Assembly (NCBI GenBank): GCA_022799175.1
Contig: JAAWNY010000005.1
Location: 16,891-80,890 of the forward strand
Length of the DNA: 64,000 nt
Origin: Lachnospiraceae bacterium
GTDB lineage: Bacteria > Bacillota > Clostridia > Lachnospirales > Lachnospiraceae
Direction: 5' to 3'
Below the pieces are notes generated by a model that worked only from the letters and a program-made list of their open reading frames with translations, made no database searches and was not told where the DNA came from. Positions 25,496 to 35,350 of the stretch are shown one piece after another; the stretch's first letter is position 1; every line of letters starts with the position of its first letter. The translations under genes were made by a program, and so were the position numbers.

Positions 25496-27282
25496 GGCTT
25501 CTCCCCTTCTGTCAGTTCCTGATAAGATACCGCTGGCAGACAAATGCGAATCCGGGTGCCTTCATCCGGCTCCGAATCTATAGACAACCCATACTCCTCA
25601 CCAAAATACAGGCGTATTCGTTCATTGACATTTTTCACTCCAATCCCTGAACCACGGCGAGAGGAGGCATGGGGCTTTCCGGATAAAATCTGTTCCACCT
25701 GCTCTCCCGTCATGCCCAGACCATTATCCGCCACCAGAAAACAGAGCTTTCCTTCCTTAAGTCCTGCTTTCACTAAAATCTCACCATCTCCATCCATGAA
25801 TTCCATCCCATGATAAATGGCATTCTCCACCAGAGGTTGCAACATCAGCTTCAAAGATGCCAAACCAAGAATCTCCGGTTCTTCTTCAATCCGGTAGGTA
25901 AACTTATTCTTAAACCGCATCTGCTGAATCATCAGATAATTGCGCACATGTTCCAGTTCATCCCTCACAGGAATAATGCTTTTGCCCTTACTGAGACTGA
26001 TTCGGAAAAAACGTGCCAGAGCTGTCACCACCCGCACCGCCTCATTCTTCTGTTCATTCTCGATCATCCACACAATAATATCCAGGGTATTGTAGAGGAA
26101 ATGGGGATTGATCTGAGACTGCAAAGTATCAAATTCACTCTTTCGCTTCGATTCATGCTCTGCCACAATATCCTGCATCAGCTCCTGAATCCGCTTCGCC
26201 ATATCTCCAATGGAACGCCCTAGATGCTGAATCTCATAAGAACCACCTGTGTAAACTTCCGTATCCAACTCGCCCGCCTCGAGTGCATTGACCGATTTTT
26301 CCAGTTCCTGAATCGGTGCTGTAATGCGGGATGAGATATAAGCATTGATCATTGCCAACAAAAACACGAAAAACGCCGCCACAAATACCACAAACAATTT
26401 CGTCTTGATACGGTTTAAGGAAAATCCCCGTTCTGGCATCACACCGATAATCTTCCATCCGGTATAGCCAACGGATTTTACAGCAAGATCCCGCTTTTCT
26501 CCCAGATATATCTCCTGATAATTGCCATCCCGATATCTGGCCGCCTCTTCCAGATTTTCCCCGGTAAGTCCGGCATCGATCAGCTGCATGCGGGGATGAT
26601 AGATCAAATCTCCCCAAGCACTGACCAGATAGAGATAGCCCCCGTTTCCCATAGCTACATTATCCAAAAGCTGCTTTAAACTTCCATAGGTGATATCAAT
26701 CAACAGCACTCCCTGATCGGTAGCCGTGCCCTGCGTGATTTCCACTGCCCGCGAAAGGGAGATAACCCAGCGATACTGATTTTCGCTATTATCGAAAATG
26801 TACTGTACATGTGGCAAACTAAAATGCAGGTTATCCGTCCGTTCCAGCGTATTCTGAAACCATTCTTCTCTAGTCACATCCATCCCCGTCTTCAGACGGG
26901 CCGCCGGCATGGCCGCCAGCAACTCCCCTTCCTTCGAGAGTAGCGCTATATTGGAAATCTGATCCTTATTGTTGTCATAGAGCAAAGTAAACTCGCTGTT
27001 TATCGATTTTTCTGACAAATCCGCATTTTTAATCACTCCATAATACAACGAATCCGACAGCTTCATGATCGTCCGCAAGTAAGAATCTACTGACAAATTC
27101 ACCTGGTTAATTACCGTTTGGTTCTCCTCCCGAATCGCCTCTGTCAGCTGTCCGGCCAGACGTCCATACACCGATATCCCGATCAGCAGAATCATGACCA
27201 ACGCGCTGATCGTAAAATAAACAAAAATCGTATAACGGATGCTGGTTTTCTGAAAAAAATCCGGTTTTCTGGTTTTTGCCAT
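25492..27282 (-). CDS. Sensor histidine kinase, YesM type
   Basis: A 596-residue membrane kinase with a span at about residues 15-37, an extracellular Cache-like domain (about 38-285), a second span (about 290-312), HAMP (SSRITAPIQELEKSVNAL), and the His-kinase core with the phospho-acceptor His in QSQINPHFLYNTLD. The ATPase motifs VENAIYHG, VADNGLGM and GSGIGVKNVNERI are present. It partners with the AraC-type regulator 28 bases upstream. Context (two sugar-binding proteins, mglBAC) suggests it senses a galactose-like sugar. Confidence 0.94.
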   Translation of the reverse strand: MAKTRKPDFFQKTSIRYTIFVYFTISALVMILLIGISVYGRLAGQLTEAIREENQTVINQVNLSVDSYLRTIMKLSDSLYYGVIKNADLSEKSINSEFTLLYDNNKDQISNIALLSKEGELLAAMPAARLKTGMDVTREEWFQNTLERTDNLHFSLPHVQYIFDNSENQYRWVISLSRAVEITQGTATDQGVLLIDITYGSLKQLLDNVAMGNGGYLYLVSAWGDLIYHPRMQLIDAGLTGENLEEAARYRDGNYQEIYLGEKRDLAVKSVGYTGWKIIGVMPERGFSLNRIKTKLFVVFVAAFFVFLLAMINAYISSRITAPIQELEKSVNALEAGELDTEVYTGGSYEIQHLGRSIGDMAKRIQELMQDIVAEHESKRKSEFDTLQSQINPHFLYNTLDIIVWMIENEQKNEAVRVVTALARFFRISLSKGKSIIPVRDELEHVRNYLMIQQMRFKNKFTYRIEEEPEILGLASLKLMLQPLVENAIYHGMEFMDGDGEILVKAGLKEGKLCFLVADNGLGMTGEQVEQILSGKPHASSRRGSGIGVKNVNERIRLYFGEEYGLSIDSEPDEGTRIRICLPAVSYQELTEGEKP

Positions 27283-27310
27283 GAAATCCTCCTATTTTTC
27301 TCCCTGCTGT

Positions 27311-28924
27311 TCAACCACTTCTGAATTTCGTTGGAGAGACGCCGTATTTTTTCTTAAACACATAGCTGAAATAATTCTGCTCCTGGTAGCCCACTTTCCG
27401 GGCAATCACATACGTCTTGTCATTCGTTTCATTTAGCAATTCCACGGCCTTATTCAATCGCACCTCCGTCAAATAGGCCACATAGGTCTTGCCCGTCTCC
27501 TTGCGGAACATGGTAGAAAAATAAGCCGGGCTCATGTGAAGTTGACGACAAATCATCTCTACCGATAAATCTGGGTCCGGATAATGCTCCTGGATATACT
27601 GCCTGGCTTCCTCAATCACCTGACGGTTCGTCGTGTCGCGACGCCGATTGATGGCTTCATTCATCTGACAGGCCACTTGCGTCAACCACATGGTAAATTC
27701 TTCTCGTTGCTGTCCGCTGTCCATCCGCTTCATAACACCATCATCCGTATCAAATATCTGGCATAAATCCATGTCATACTGTTGCATCAGACGGGTCACA
27801 CAATTGACCAGCGACAAGCGATACACCTGATATTGACGGGCATGTGCTTTGACATCATCCATCCGGGCCATCAGCTCCCGTACCACTGTCTCGATACTCT
27901 CCGGCGTTCCGAATTTGATGGCCGCAGTCAGCTCCAACTCATCTTTTTCCTCCAGTTGCAGCTTTCCTCGGCTGACCGGTTCCATATCATTAATGTAGAT
28001 CGTTCCTCCTGTTCCCACAATTGCCTTATAACCTAGAGCATCCATCGCTGACTGATAAGACTCTCCCACACGCTCCGGCTGCAGGCTGCTGTGTCCCACC
28101 CCAATCGTCACCGTCACCTCCAGAATCCGACGGATTTCTTTACAGATATCGCCCAAAAGATCGATAAAACTAGTCTGAGTGTTCCGTTCATCAATCGCAG
28201 TAAGGATGGTAATGCCACCCGTGGAATTGAAAATGGTAAAACGGAAGTATTCTCGTAGATTATCTTCCACTAGTTGCCGGACTGAGATGGGAATCAACTT
28301 CTGCTCCTGCTCTCTTGACAAAGGCTGACCCTCCGCCCGCTCCTCCGGCTCTACACTGATAACCGCCGCCAGCCATTTGCGAGCTCCCAAAATATCAATT
28401 TCATATTCCTCCAGCTTAGAAGCCACCTCTTCATCCGGAACATTTCCCCGAACCAGATCGTTTAAGAAAAGCTCACGAAGAATCGGCAAACTGCCCAGAT
28501 AACTCTCCCGCAACAGACGGACATTGCGCCGTTGCTCTATCTCCTCGTCCAGACTTTCTCGGACTCGGCTAAGTATCTCCGTCAGTTCTTCCACATTGAC
28601 TGGTTTTAGGATATATTCACTCACATTTAGCTTGATGGCCTGTTGCGCATACTCAAAATCATCATAACCGGAAAAAATCAGCACCTTGATCGAAGGATAC
28701 TTCTGCCGAATCCGAGCTGTCAAAGTCAGTCCGTCCATATATGGCATCCGAATATCCGTCATCACCACATCTGGCTTAAGCTGCTCTATTTTTTCCAGTG
28801 CTTCCTCTCCATTATCCGCATCCCCGGCCACCTCAAATCCAAGACTCTCCCAATCTATCTTGCGAATGATGGCCTTACGAACCTCTTCCTCATCATCCGC
28901 CAGCAGAATTCGATAATAACTCAT
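27311..28924 (-). CDS. Response regulator with AraC-type DNA-binding domain, YesN type
   Basis: A 537-residue regulator. The receiver domain (1-120) has the acidic pair DD10-11, the phospho-acceptor Asp57 (MTDIRMP) and the conserved Lys in YILKPVN. A long middle region follows, then a C-terminal AraC/XylS helix-turn-helix pair (about 435-535, VEMICRQLHMSPAYFSTMFR and RKVGYQEQNYFSYVFKKKYG). As the first gene of the set, it probably activates mglBAC and the sugar-binding genes behind it. Direct targets are inferred from position. Confidence 0.93.
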   Translation of the reverse strand: MSYYRILLADDEEEVRKAIIRKIDWESLGFEVAGDADNGEEALEKIEQLKPDVVMTDIRMPYMDGLTLTARIRQKYPSIKVLIFSGYDDFEYAQQAIKLNVSEYILKPVNVEELTEILSRVRESLDEEIEQRRNVRLLRESYLGSLPILRELFLNDLVRGNVPDEEVASKLEEYEIDILGARKWLAAVISVEPEERAEGQPLSREQEQKLIPISVRQLVEDNLREYFRFTIFNSTGGITILTAIDERNTQTSFIDLLGDICKEIRRILEVTVTIGVGHSSLQPERVGESYQSAMDALGYKAIVGTGGTIYINDMEPVSRGKLQLEEKDELELTAAIKFGTPESIETVVRELMARMDDVKAHARQYQVYRLSLVNCVTRLMQQYDMDLCQIFDTDDGVMKRMDSGQQREEFTMWLTQVACQMNEAINRRRDTTNRQVIEEARQYIQEHYPDPDLSVEMICRQLHMSPAYFSTMFRKETGKTYVAYLTEVRLNKAVELLNETNDKTYVIARKVGYQEQNYFSYVFKKKYGVSPTKFRSG

Positions 28925-28983
28925 TGCGCAGAATTCCTTTCTCTATATTTCATGCAATGTCATTTAGATAAAAAACGTACCTT

Positions 28984-30075
28984 CTATTCTGTCATCTCAT
29001 AATTCCTATCACACATTCGAATCGCTTCTATCAACTGCTCATTTTCCTCACGTGTCCGGACTGCTGTTCGGTAATAGCGGAAGCCAGAAATATTCCCCAC
29101 TGGCTCCAACCCTTGGAAATTACTGCAGTCTCGAATCAGAATCCCCTTCTCCCGCAAACGGATCTTCAGATTGCCGTATCGATTCTTCTCATCCCGAAAC
29201 AACAAATAGTTTACCTGTGAAGGAAACACCCAAAATCCCAGCTTGCCAAGTCTTTGTTCCATCCACTTCCGCTCTTTTTCTACCAACGCCCTGGTCTGCT
29301 CCAGGTAATTGTTTTCCCTCAAAGCCGCCACTCCTGCCTCCTGTGCTGGCACAGATACGCTCCATGGCTGTCCCGTCAGACAAAGTTGTTTGGCTAGCAT
29401 AGTATCTCCACAGATCGCATATCCCAGCCGAAGCCCCGCCATAGCATACGATTTCGTAAAAGCCCGCAAAAGAATCACTTCCGGATAGTTTCGGATCTGT
29501 TCCATCAGAGTGTATTTTTCCGGCTGATCCAGAAATTCACAAAAGCACTCATCCACTACCAAAAATCCTTGCTTTTTTTGGCATATCTCCGCCAAAAATT
29601 CTAGTTGTTCCCCCGGTACTGCCAGTCCAGTCGGATTGTTCGGATTGCACAAAAACAGCCAATCTCCTTCTGCCAAATGCTCGGCTAGCTCCCAGACGTT
29701 CACCCGGTAATCCTGATCTGCTCGCAAGACATAATATCGAATCTGGCAACCATCAATTGCCAATGCCCGCTCATATTCTGAAAAGGTTGGCGATAGCAGC
29801 AATGCCTGTTTTGGTCTTTTGAGTAAAACCAGACGGTAGATCAGATCTGCTGCTCCATTTCCACAGACAATCCGCTCCTGCTCGATCCCATGATGCTCTG
29901 CCAACCGCTTCTTCAACTCCCCGCATTCCGGATCGGGATAGCAATTCCAATGCTCCACCGAATCCCGAAGCGTTTTCTGCACTCCACAAGGAAGTCCCAG
30001 CGGATTCACATTCACGGAAAAATCAAGTGCAATCTTCCCATGATAAATATCTCCGCCATGAAGCTGGTATTCCAT
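28984..30075 (-). CDS. cobD: Threonine-phosphate decarboxylase (cobalamin side chain)
   Basis: A 363-residue PLP enzyme of the aminotransferase I fold that makes (R)-1-amino-2-propanol phosphate, the linker of the cobalamin nucleotide loop. Motifs: LHGGDIYHG and DFSVNVNPLGLP at the N-terminus, NPNNPTGLAVP, and the PLP Lys in AFTKSYAMAGLRLGYA. The ATG at 30075 follows GGGAGGA; the 19-codon extension is unsupported. It ends the operon cobU-like/cbiB/cobD. A histidinol-phosphate aminotransferase is the alternative, but the cbiB neighbour argues for CobD. Confidence 0.9.
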   Translation of the reverse strand: MEYQLHGGDIYHGKIALDFSVNVNPLGLPCGVQKTLRDSVEHWNCYPDPECGELKKRLAEHHGIEQERIVCGNGAADLIYRLVLLKRPKQALLLSPTFSEYERALAIDGCQIRYYVLRADQDYRVNVWELAEHLAEGDWLFLCNPNNPTGLAVPGEQLEFLAEICQKKQGFLVVDECFCEFLDQPEKYTLMEQIRNYPEVILLRAFTKSYAMAGLRLGYAICGDTMLAKQLCLTGQPWSVSVPAQEAGVAALRENNYLEQTRALVEKERKWMEQRLGKLGFWVFPSQVNYLLFRDEKNRYGNLKIRLREKGILIRDCSNFQGLEPVGNISGFRYYRTAVRTREENEQLIEAIRMCDRNYEMTE

Positions 30076-30259
30076 TCTTTTTGTCCTCCCTTTTTTGTGC
30101 TTACATTCTGCCAACCGGCTCCCCATGCCCATTTTTCCTAATAGTTCTGTTCTGCCGCAGATAAACGTTTGATGGTAGAGAACCCGAGCTCCTGAAATTT
30201 CTTCTTAATTTTATCATGAATTTTCCTTCATGTCATTCCTTTTTCAGCCTCACTACCCG

Positions 30260-31216
30260 CTAACTGAAAGTGCAACGCACCACAATTCCTGCCACTGCCG
30301 CCATCCATGCGCTCGCCATCATCAGACGGTTCACCCGCACAATATCCTCTTTTTCTACTTTCCTGACTGCGTCTCCGATCACTGGCTTTTCTGTCAACAC
30401 CCCAAAGTACCAGGCCGGTCCTGCCAGTTGCACCCCCAAGGCTCCCGCACATGCCGCCTCTCCATGGGCTGAATTTGGACTTTTATGACAATACCGATCC
30501 CGTCGCCAGATTCGCCAAGCGCCCTGACCATCAAATCCTGGCAGCAGCCAGGCGGCCCCGATCAGCAGAAAGGCCGAAAGACGAGCCGGCAGCAGATTCA
30601 CCAAATCATCTAATCTAGCCGGAATCTTTCCCAGATACTGATATCTCTGATTTTGATATCCCACCATAGAATCCATGGTATTGACCGCCTTATACATCCA
30701 TCCTCCCACAGGTCCCAAAAACAACAGATAAAAAAGAGGGGCGATCACCCCGTCTGACACATTCTCCGCCACCGTCTCCACTGCTGCTTTGATGATTCCC
30801 TCTTCTGACAATGGCCGAGTATCCCGTCCTACAATTCTAGATACCGCTTCTCTTGCCTTCTCGACATCCTCTTCTTTTAATGCCTTTAATACCTTCATGC
30901 TTTCTGTTTTCAACGATCTTGCCGCCAATATCTGCCAGCTCATTACGCACAAAATCAGAAACCGCAGAGCTGGATGCATCCATCCTGCCACTGCCAAAAT
31001 TCCTGCTGTCGTTCCTCCTGTCACAATCAGAACCAACACTGCCAGAATTCCTCCGGCTGCTATCTCTCCCGTCGGGCTTTCCGGAAAGCATTTTATCAAC
31101 AAACGCTCCAGCCAGCCAATCAACCAACCGATTCCCCGAACCGGATGCCACCAACTCTCCGGATCTCCAATCACAAAATCCAGTAAAAAACCAATTCCTA
31201 CTGCTGCCGCCTCCAT
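30260..31216 (-). CDS. cbiB: Adenosylcobinamide-phosphate synthase CbiB
   Basis: A 318-residue integral membrane enzyme that joins aminopropanol phosphate (or a related linker) to adenosylcobyric acid. Family blocks: LLDFVIGDPESWWHPVRGIGW at the N-terminus, VSRIVGRDT, ETVAENVSDGVIAPLFY, VNTMDSMVGYQN and SPNSAHGEA. It has about five membrane spans. GGAGAG precedes the start. It lies between the cobU-like gene (15 bases) and cobD, whose product supplies its substrate. Confidence 0.95.
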   Translation of the reverse strand: MEAAAVGIGFLLDFVIGDPESWWHPVRGIGWLIGWLERLLIKCFPESPTGEIAAGGILAVLVLIVTGGTTAGILAVAGWMHPALRFLILCVMSWQILAARSLKTESMKVLKALKEEDVEKAREAVSRIVGRDTRPLSEEGIIKAAVETVAENVSDGVIAPLFYLLFLGPVGGWMYKAVNTMDSMVGYQNQRYQYLGKIPARLDDLVNLLPARLSAFLLIGAAWLLPGFDGQGAWRIWRRDRYCHKSPNSAHGEAACAGALGVQLAGPAWYFGVLTEKPVIGDAVRKVEKEDIVRVNRLMMASAWMAAVAGIVVRCTFS

Positions 31217-31231
31217 CGTTCTCTCCTTCGC

Positions 31232-31624
31232 CTATCCTTTGATTCGTTTTGGAATCCCGCATACCACCCGATATACCTGACTGGCATGTTCTGCCAACAA
31301 CTGACCAGCATGTCCCACTGCTTCCCGATACTCTCGTTCTCTTCGCCCCACTGGTACAATCCCATATCCCACCTCATCCATAGTCACTATTTCTGGATCC
31401 GCCGCTAATATCTTTCTCACAAATTCCTCCGACTCTCCTCCTATTTCCAAAATTCGGTAAATCCATCTATGAAATCCGATCAAAAACTTCCTCTCCCATG
31501 CCATCTCCGGCTCATCCGTCCCCCCGTCTGCCACATTTTGGGCAAACTCCTCCTTTTTTAGCCCGGACAACTCACAGGCAAATTCTCTTTTTCCCTGACA
31601 GGCGCCACCAATAATCAGAATCAT
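31232..31624 (-). CDS. Short CobU-like P-loop protein
   Basis: A 130-residue protein resembling a shortened adenosylcobinamide kinase/guanylyltransferase: P-loop variant GGACQGKREFA in place of GGxxSGKS, and the C-terminal CobU block EVGYGIVPVGRREREYREA followed by GHAGQLLAEHASQVYRVVCGIP. It lacks about 50 residues and the RHRxxR segment that holds the guanylated His in the full CobU encoded at 43342-43923. It may be a kinase-only form or a divergent helper. It heads the cbiB/cobD operon with a good promoter. Confidence 0.78.
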   Translation of the reverse strand: MILIIGGACQGKREFACELSGLKKEEFAQNVADGGTDEPEMAWERKFLIGFHRWIYRILEIGGESEEFVRKILAADPEIVTMDEVGYGIVPVGRREREYREAVGHAGQLLAEHASQVYRVVCGIPKRIKG

Positions 31625-31662
31625 ATTTTTTCAAATACTCCTTTGACAACGATATTTCTTTC

Positions 31663-31691
31663 ACTATACCACAGCTCTTTTCGCCTTTCAA
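31663..31691 (-). promoter_or_regulatory. Promoter of cobU-like/cbiB/cobD
   Basis: -35 TTGAAA (31691-31686), 17-base spacer, -10 TATAGT (31668-31663). The leader is too short for a cobalamin riboswitch. Confidence 0.7.
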
Positions 31692-31741
31692 CGATGTTTT
31701 GGATGCTCCTTTTCTCTCCACATCTCAAGGCAGCTTTTTCC

Positions 31742-31790
31742 AAAAAAGACAGGAGCAAAACACAAAAATTGTGTCCTCTTGCTCCTGTCT
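31742..31790 (-). terminator. Terminator after fsa
   Basis: Perfect arms gacaggagcaa/ttgctcctgtc, with inner cacaa/ttgtg pairing, followed on the minus strand by six U. It separates fsa from the cobU-like promoter. Confidence 0.85.
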
Positions 31791-31811
31791 TCCTTCTTTA
31801 TCTGTCTTCCT

Positions 31812-32462
31812 TTAACCGAATACGGCCCGGTAATCAGCCTGGAATTTCTGAATTCCAACATCCGTCAGAGGATGTTTTGTCATCTGCTCTAGCACCTTGT
31901 AGGGTACTGTCGCAATCTGTGCTCCCGCACGGGCACAATCAATCACATGAATCGGATTACGAATACTAGCGGCAATGATCTCTGTCTCAATCCCATGAAT
32001 ATCAAAAATCTCTGCAATCTCTTCAATCAAGTCAATCCCTGGCATGGAAATATCATCCAGTCTTCCAAGAAACGGTGATACATAAGTAGCGCCGGCACGA
32101 GCAGCTAAAAGCGCCTGCGCCACCGTAAATACCAATGTCACATTCGTGCGAATCCCTTCGGCATGTAGAGCCTTCACTGCCTTCAATCCTTCCGCGGTCA
32201 TTGGAATTTTTACCACCATATTGGGATGAATGGCCGCGATCTCTCGCCCCTCCTTGATCATTCCCTCTGCGTCGACTGTTGTCGCCTTTACCTCGCCACT
32301 GATCGGTCCATCCACAATAGAAGCAATCTCTGCAATCACCTGATTAAAATCCCGCCCCTCCTTAGCAATCAGTGACGGATTGGTGGTCACCCCACAGATA
32401 ATCCCCATATCGTTTGCTTTGCGGATCTCCTCCACATTCGCCGTATCTACAAAAAATCGCAT
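31812..32462 (-). CDS. fsa: Fructose-6-phosphate aldolase / transaldolase-like protein
   Basis: A 216-residue class I aldolase. The Schiff-base Lys is Lys85 (MVVKIPMT), the same number as in E. coli [45 protein letters not shown] and the C-terminal [11 protein letters not shown] match the short transaldolase/FSA subfamily. Whether it acts as a transaldolase or cleaves fructose 6-phosphate cannot be told from motifs alone. It has a consensus promoter and its own terminator, so it is monocistronic. Confidence 0.93.
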   Translation of the reverse strand: MRFFVDTANVEEIRKANDMGIICGVTTNPSLIAKEGRDFNQVIAEIASIVDGPISGEVKATTVDAEGMIKEGREIAAIHPNMVVKIPMTAEGLKAVKALHAEGIRTNVTLVFTVAQALLAARAGATYVSPFLGRLDDISMPGIDLIEEIAEIFDIHGIETEIIAASIRNPIHVIDCARAGAQIATVPYKVLEQMTKHPLTDVGIQKFQADYRAVFG

Positions 32463-32499
32463 TTTCTTTCATTCTCCTTTCCCAACTCTTTTGTGATAG

Positions 32500-32534
32500 T
32501 ATACTAGTATAAAAGCAATCCATAAAAAAGTCAA
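32500..32534 (-). promoter_or_regulatory. Consensus promoter of fsa with an overlapping palindrome
   Basis: -35 TTGACT (32534-32529), 17-base spacer, -10 TATACT (32511-32506). The -10 is half of a perfect dyad TATACTAGTATA (32500-32511), a possible operator covering the -10 and start region. Confidence 0.78.
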
Positions 32535-32649
32535 TTTACTGTGTATGAATTTTTCACAAAATTCTTGTATCCATTTCCTTTCGCCCTATATAAAATCACT
32601 CCCATAAAGGGAACTGTTTGGGAATACGAAAATAACCGGGAACATTTTA

Positions 32650-35325
32650 TCAATCCTTCCCCATCACTGCCCGAACTGTCTGTTCAAGCACAGCCATATC
32701 AACTGGTTTGGCCACATGAGCGTTCATCCCTGCTTCTAAAGCATCCCGAATGTCCTCGGCAAAAGCATTTGCTGTCATGGCAATGATGGGAATCGTTCGC
32801 GACAACGAATGGCCCAGATCTCGGATCGCCCTTGTAGCCTCATATCCATTCATGACTGGCATCTGTACATCCATCAGGATTAGCTGATACTGACCGGCAC
32901 CTGACTTTTCAAAAGCCTCTACCACCAACTGTCCATTCTCACAGATATCGCAGGTAGCTCCTGCCATATCCAAAAGTTCGCCAAGAATTTCCGCATTAAT
33001 CTCATTATCTTCGGCCACTAAAATGTGCATTCCCTGAAGAATGCTCCACTCCTCACTATCCTCTGGCTCTGGCTCTTGTCCATGGTTCAACACCGAATCT
33101 ACTTTTTGCCGAAAACTAGTTAGAAAAAAAGGCTTAGGAAGAAACGCATCCACCCCCGCAGCGCTTGCCTTCTCTTCAATCTCTGGCCAATCATAGCTGG
33201 TCAGAATCAGGATAGGAATATTGGAGGACATATCCTGCCGGATCTGTTTTGCGACCTCCACACCATCCATCCCTGGCATTTTCCAATCCAACAAAACGAT
33301 GTGATAGGGATGTTCTTCCTGCTCGGACTGTTTGAGCTTTTCCACAGCCGACCGGCCATCCAGCACATAATCCACCTTTACGCCGGTGCCATCCATGGTC
33401 ATTTGAATATTCTGGCAAATTACTTCTTCATCGTCTACCGCCAAAAGTCGGGTGATACCATGCTTCTGCCAAAAGTCATGATCAATTGCCTGTTCACTGA
33501 TGTGTAATTCCAATTCCACCGTAAAAACAGACCCCTTCCCTTTCTCACTTTCCACGGAAATTTTTCCTCCCATTAAATCCAGCAGGTTTTTAGTAATTGC
33601 CATTCCCAAACCCGTCCCCTGAATCTTATTGGTTACACTGTCTTCTTCCCTGGTAAATGCATGAAAAATCTTCCGAGTATACTCCTGGCTCATGCCATAG
33701 CCATTGTCTTCCACAATGAATCGAAAATGTGCCAATTGTCTAGTATATTGAGGCATTTCCTGAACTGTCAGAGTGATATGTCCACATTCCGGTGTATACT
33801 TAACTGCATTGGACAACAGATTTAAAAGAATCTGGTTCAGGCGCAGTTTATCCATTACCACATGCTCGTGCCGGATATCCTTGTTGTAAACCTCAAACGT
33901 ATGTCCTTTTGCTTTCATCTGCGGGCGAATAATAGCGTCAATATTTTCAATCAAATCTACGATTTTCTCATCTGACAAATTTAAAACGGTCTTGCCTGCC
34001 TCAATTTTGCTGATATCAAGAATATCATTAATCAGACCCAACAAATGCTGACTGGAAGCAGTAATTTTTTTGGTGTATTCCCTCACTTTATCCGGATTTT
34101 CGGCATCCCGCGCCAGCAGAGCAGCAAAACCGATGATTGCATTCATGGGAGTACGGATATCGTGGCTCATGTTGGAGAGAAACGAACTTTTAGCACGATT
34201 GGCCTCCTCTGCAATCTGAAACGCCTGCTCTGCTGTCTCCTTGGAACGGACCAACATGACGTTGGATTCCTCCAGCCTAACATTCAATTCCTCCTGATGA
34301 CGCAGATTCTCTTGCTCCTGCCGAAACAAACGGGCACTGTTTCTCTGTCGTATCACAGATACCATAACCAGAAATGCCATGGCTACTAACACCGCTGTCA
34401 AAAGCAACAGCAACCGGATAACCGCTCCTACCATATTCACGGTTCCAGAAGCCACAAAATCTGCAGGTATGAGAAACAAAAGCAACGTATCATAATCCGT
34501 CAGAGAAGTAAGACAATAATAATATTCGATATTGTTATAGCGAAAGTTTGTGCAGATAATGTCTTGTTCCAAAAGCGCATCACGAATATTGGAAATCCCC
34601 TGATTCTCCATTTCTCCTAATACTTTGAGTACATTATACGCCTGAATTGTATTCTTTTCGGAAATATTATCATGCATCCGCGTACCATCACTCTTTAAAA
34701 TATAGGTCTCATTCTGATTCCCATAAGCAGTACTGTCATAATATTTTTTCAGTGTAGATATGTCTTTCAAAAGAATGGCATGTGTGAATTCATTTTCCGT
34801 CTCCGTCATCAAAATGGGAACATCCAGTTTCTGTACGAAAACCCAACAACCGCCCTGATAAATATAACTGTCAGAAATGAAGGTATATTGCTCTTCCCCA
34901 GTAGATATCCGGGCAATATCAGACCATACCCCATGTTTGCCATTTCCGTCATAACAGTTTCCATCGTTATCCAAAAGCATAATCATGGAACAATCACGCT
35001 CCATTTCCAACAACTCTTCCAGAGCGCAAATGAATGTCGTCACTTCTTCCGTAGTATCAAACCTCTGTTGTTTCAAAATCATGACTACCGTCGTCAGATA
35101 ATTCCAATGAAAATCCAGAGCATTGCTTAGATTCACCCGTACCTGCGATGTAATTTCATTCAACTGCGTGGTGCGTTCCTCAAAAATCTGGTATTTCAGA
35201 TATTTGGTAAAATATATTCCGCCACCCAATGAAAACAAAAGCAGACAAAAAGCTAATGTTACTGGAAGTATAGCTGGCCGTCTTCCCGCCGTCCGGAATC
35301 GGCCAGACCCTTTTTCATTTTCCAT
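32650..35325 (-). CDS. Hybrid sensor histidine kinase with two receiver domains (module A)
   Basis: An 891-residue membrane kinase. Order: span (about 17-40), extracellular Cache-like sensor (about 41-305, TTQLNEITSQVRVNLSNAL at its start), span (about 315-340), coiled coil, HisKA with His in FLSNMSHDIRTPMNAI, HATPase (LLSNAVKYTP, GTGLGMAITKNL), receiver 1 (VLLDWKMPGMDG) and receiver 2 (ILMDVQMPVMNGYEAT). There is no DNA-binding output domain. The ATG at 35325 follows AGGAGAAG and lies 25 bases after the SBP/5'-nucleotidase-C lipoprotein gene. It is a clear paralog of the kinase at 37747-40437. Confidence 0.93.
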   Translation of the reverse strand: MENEKGSGRFRTAGRRPAILPVTLAFCLLLFSLGGGIYFTKYLKYQIFEERTTQLNEITSQVRVNLSNALDFHWNYLTTVVMILKQQRFDTTEEVTTFICALEELLEMERDCSMIMLLDNDGNCYDGNGKHGVWSDIARISTGEEQYTFISDSYIYQGGCWVFVQKLDVPILMTETENEFTHAILLKDISTLKKYYDSTAYGNQNETYILKSDGTRMHDNISEKNTIQAYNVLKVLGEMENQGISNIRDALLEQDIICTNFRYNNIEYYYCLTSLTDYDTLLLFLIPADFVASGTVNMVGAVIRLLLLLTAVLVAMAFLVMVSVIRQRNSARLFRQEQENLRHQEELNVRLEESNVMLVRSKETAEQAFQIAEEANRAKSSFLSNMSHDIRTPMNAIIGFAALLARDAENPDKVREYTKKITASSQHLLGLINDILDISKIEAGKTVLNLSDEKIVDLIENIDAIIRPQMKAKGHTFEVYNKDIRHEHVVMDKLRLNQILLNLLSNAVKYTPECGHITLTVQEMPQYTRQLAHFRFIVEDNGYGMSQEYTRKIFHAFTREEDSVTNKIQGTGLGMAITKNLLDLMGGKISVESEKGKGSVFTVELELHISEQAIDHDFWQKHGITRLLAVDDEEVICQNIQMTMDGTGVKVDYVLDGRSAVEKLKQSEQEEHPYHIVLLDWKMPGMDGVEVAKQIRQDMSSNIPILILTSYDWPEIEEKASAAGVDAFLPKPFFLTSFRQKVDSVLNHGQEPEPEDSEEWSILQGMHILVAEDNEINAEILGELLDMAGATCDICENGQLVVEAFEKSGAGQYQLILMDVQMPVMNGYEATRAIRDLGHSLSRTIPIIAMTANAFAEDIRDALEAGMNAHVAKPVDMAVLEQTVRAVMGKD

Positions 35326-35350
35326 CCCGATTCTTCTCCTTTTGCAAATC

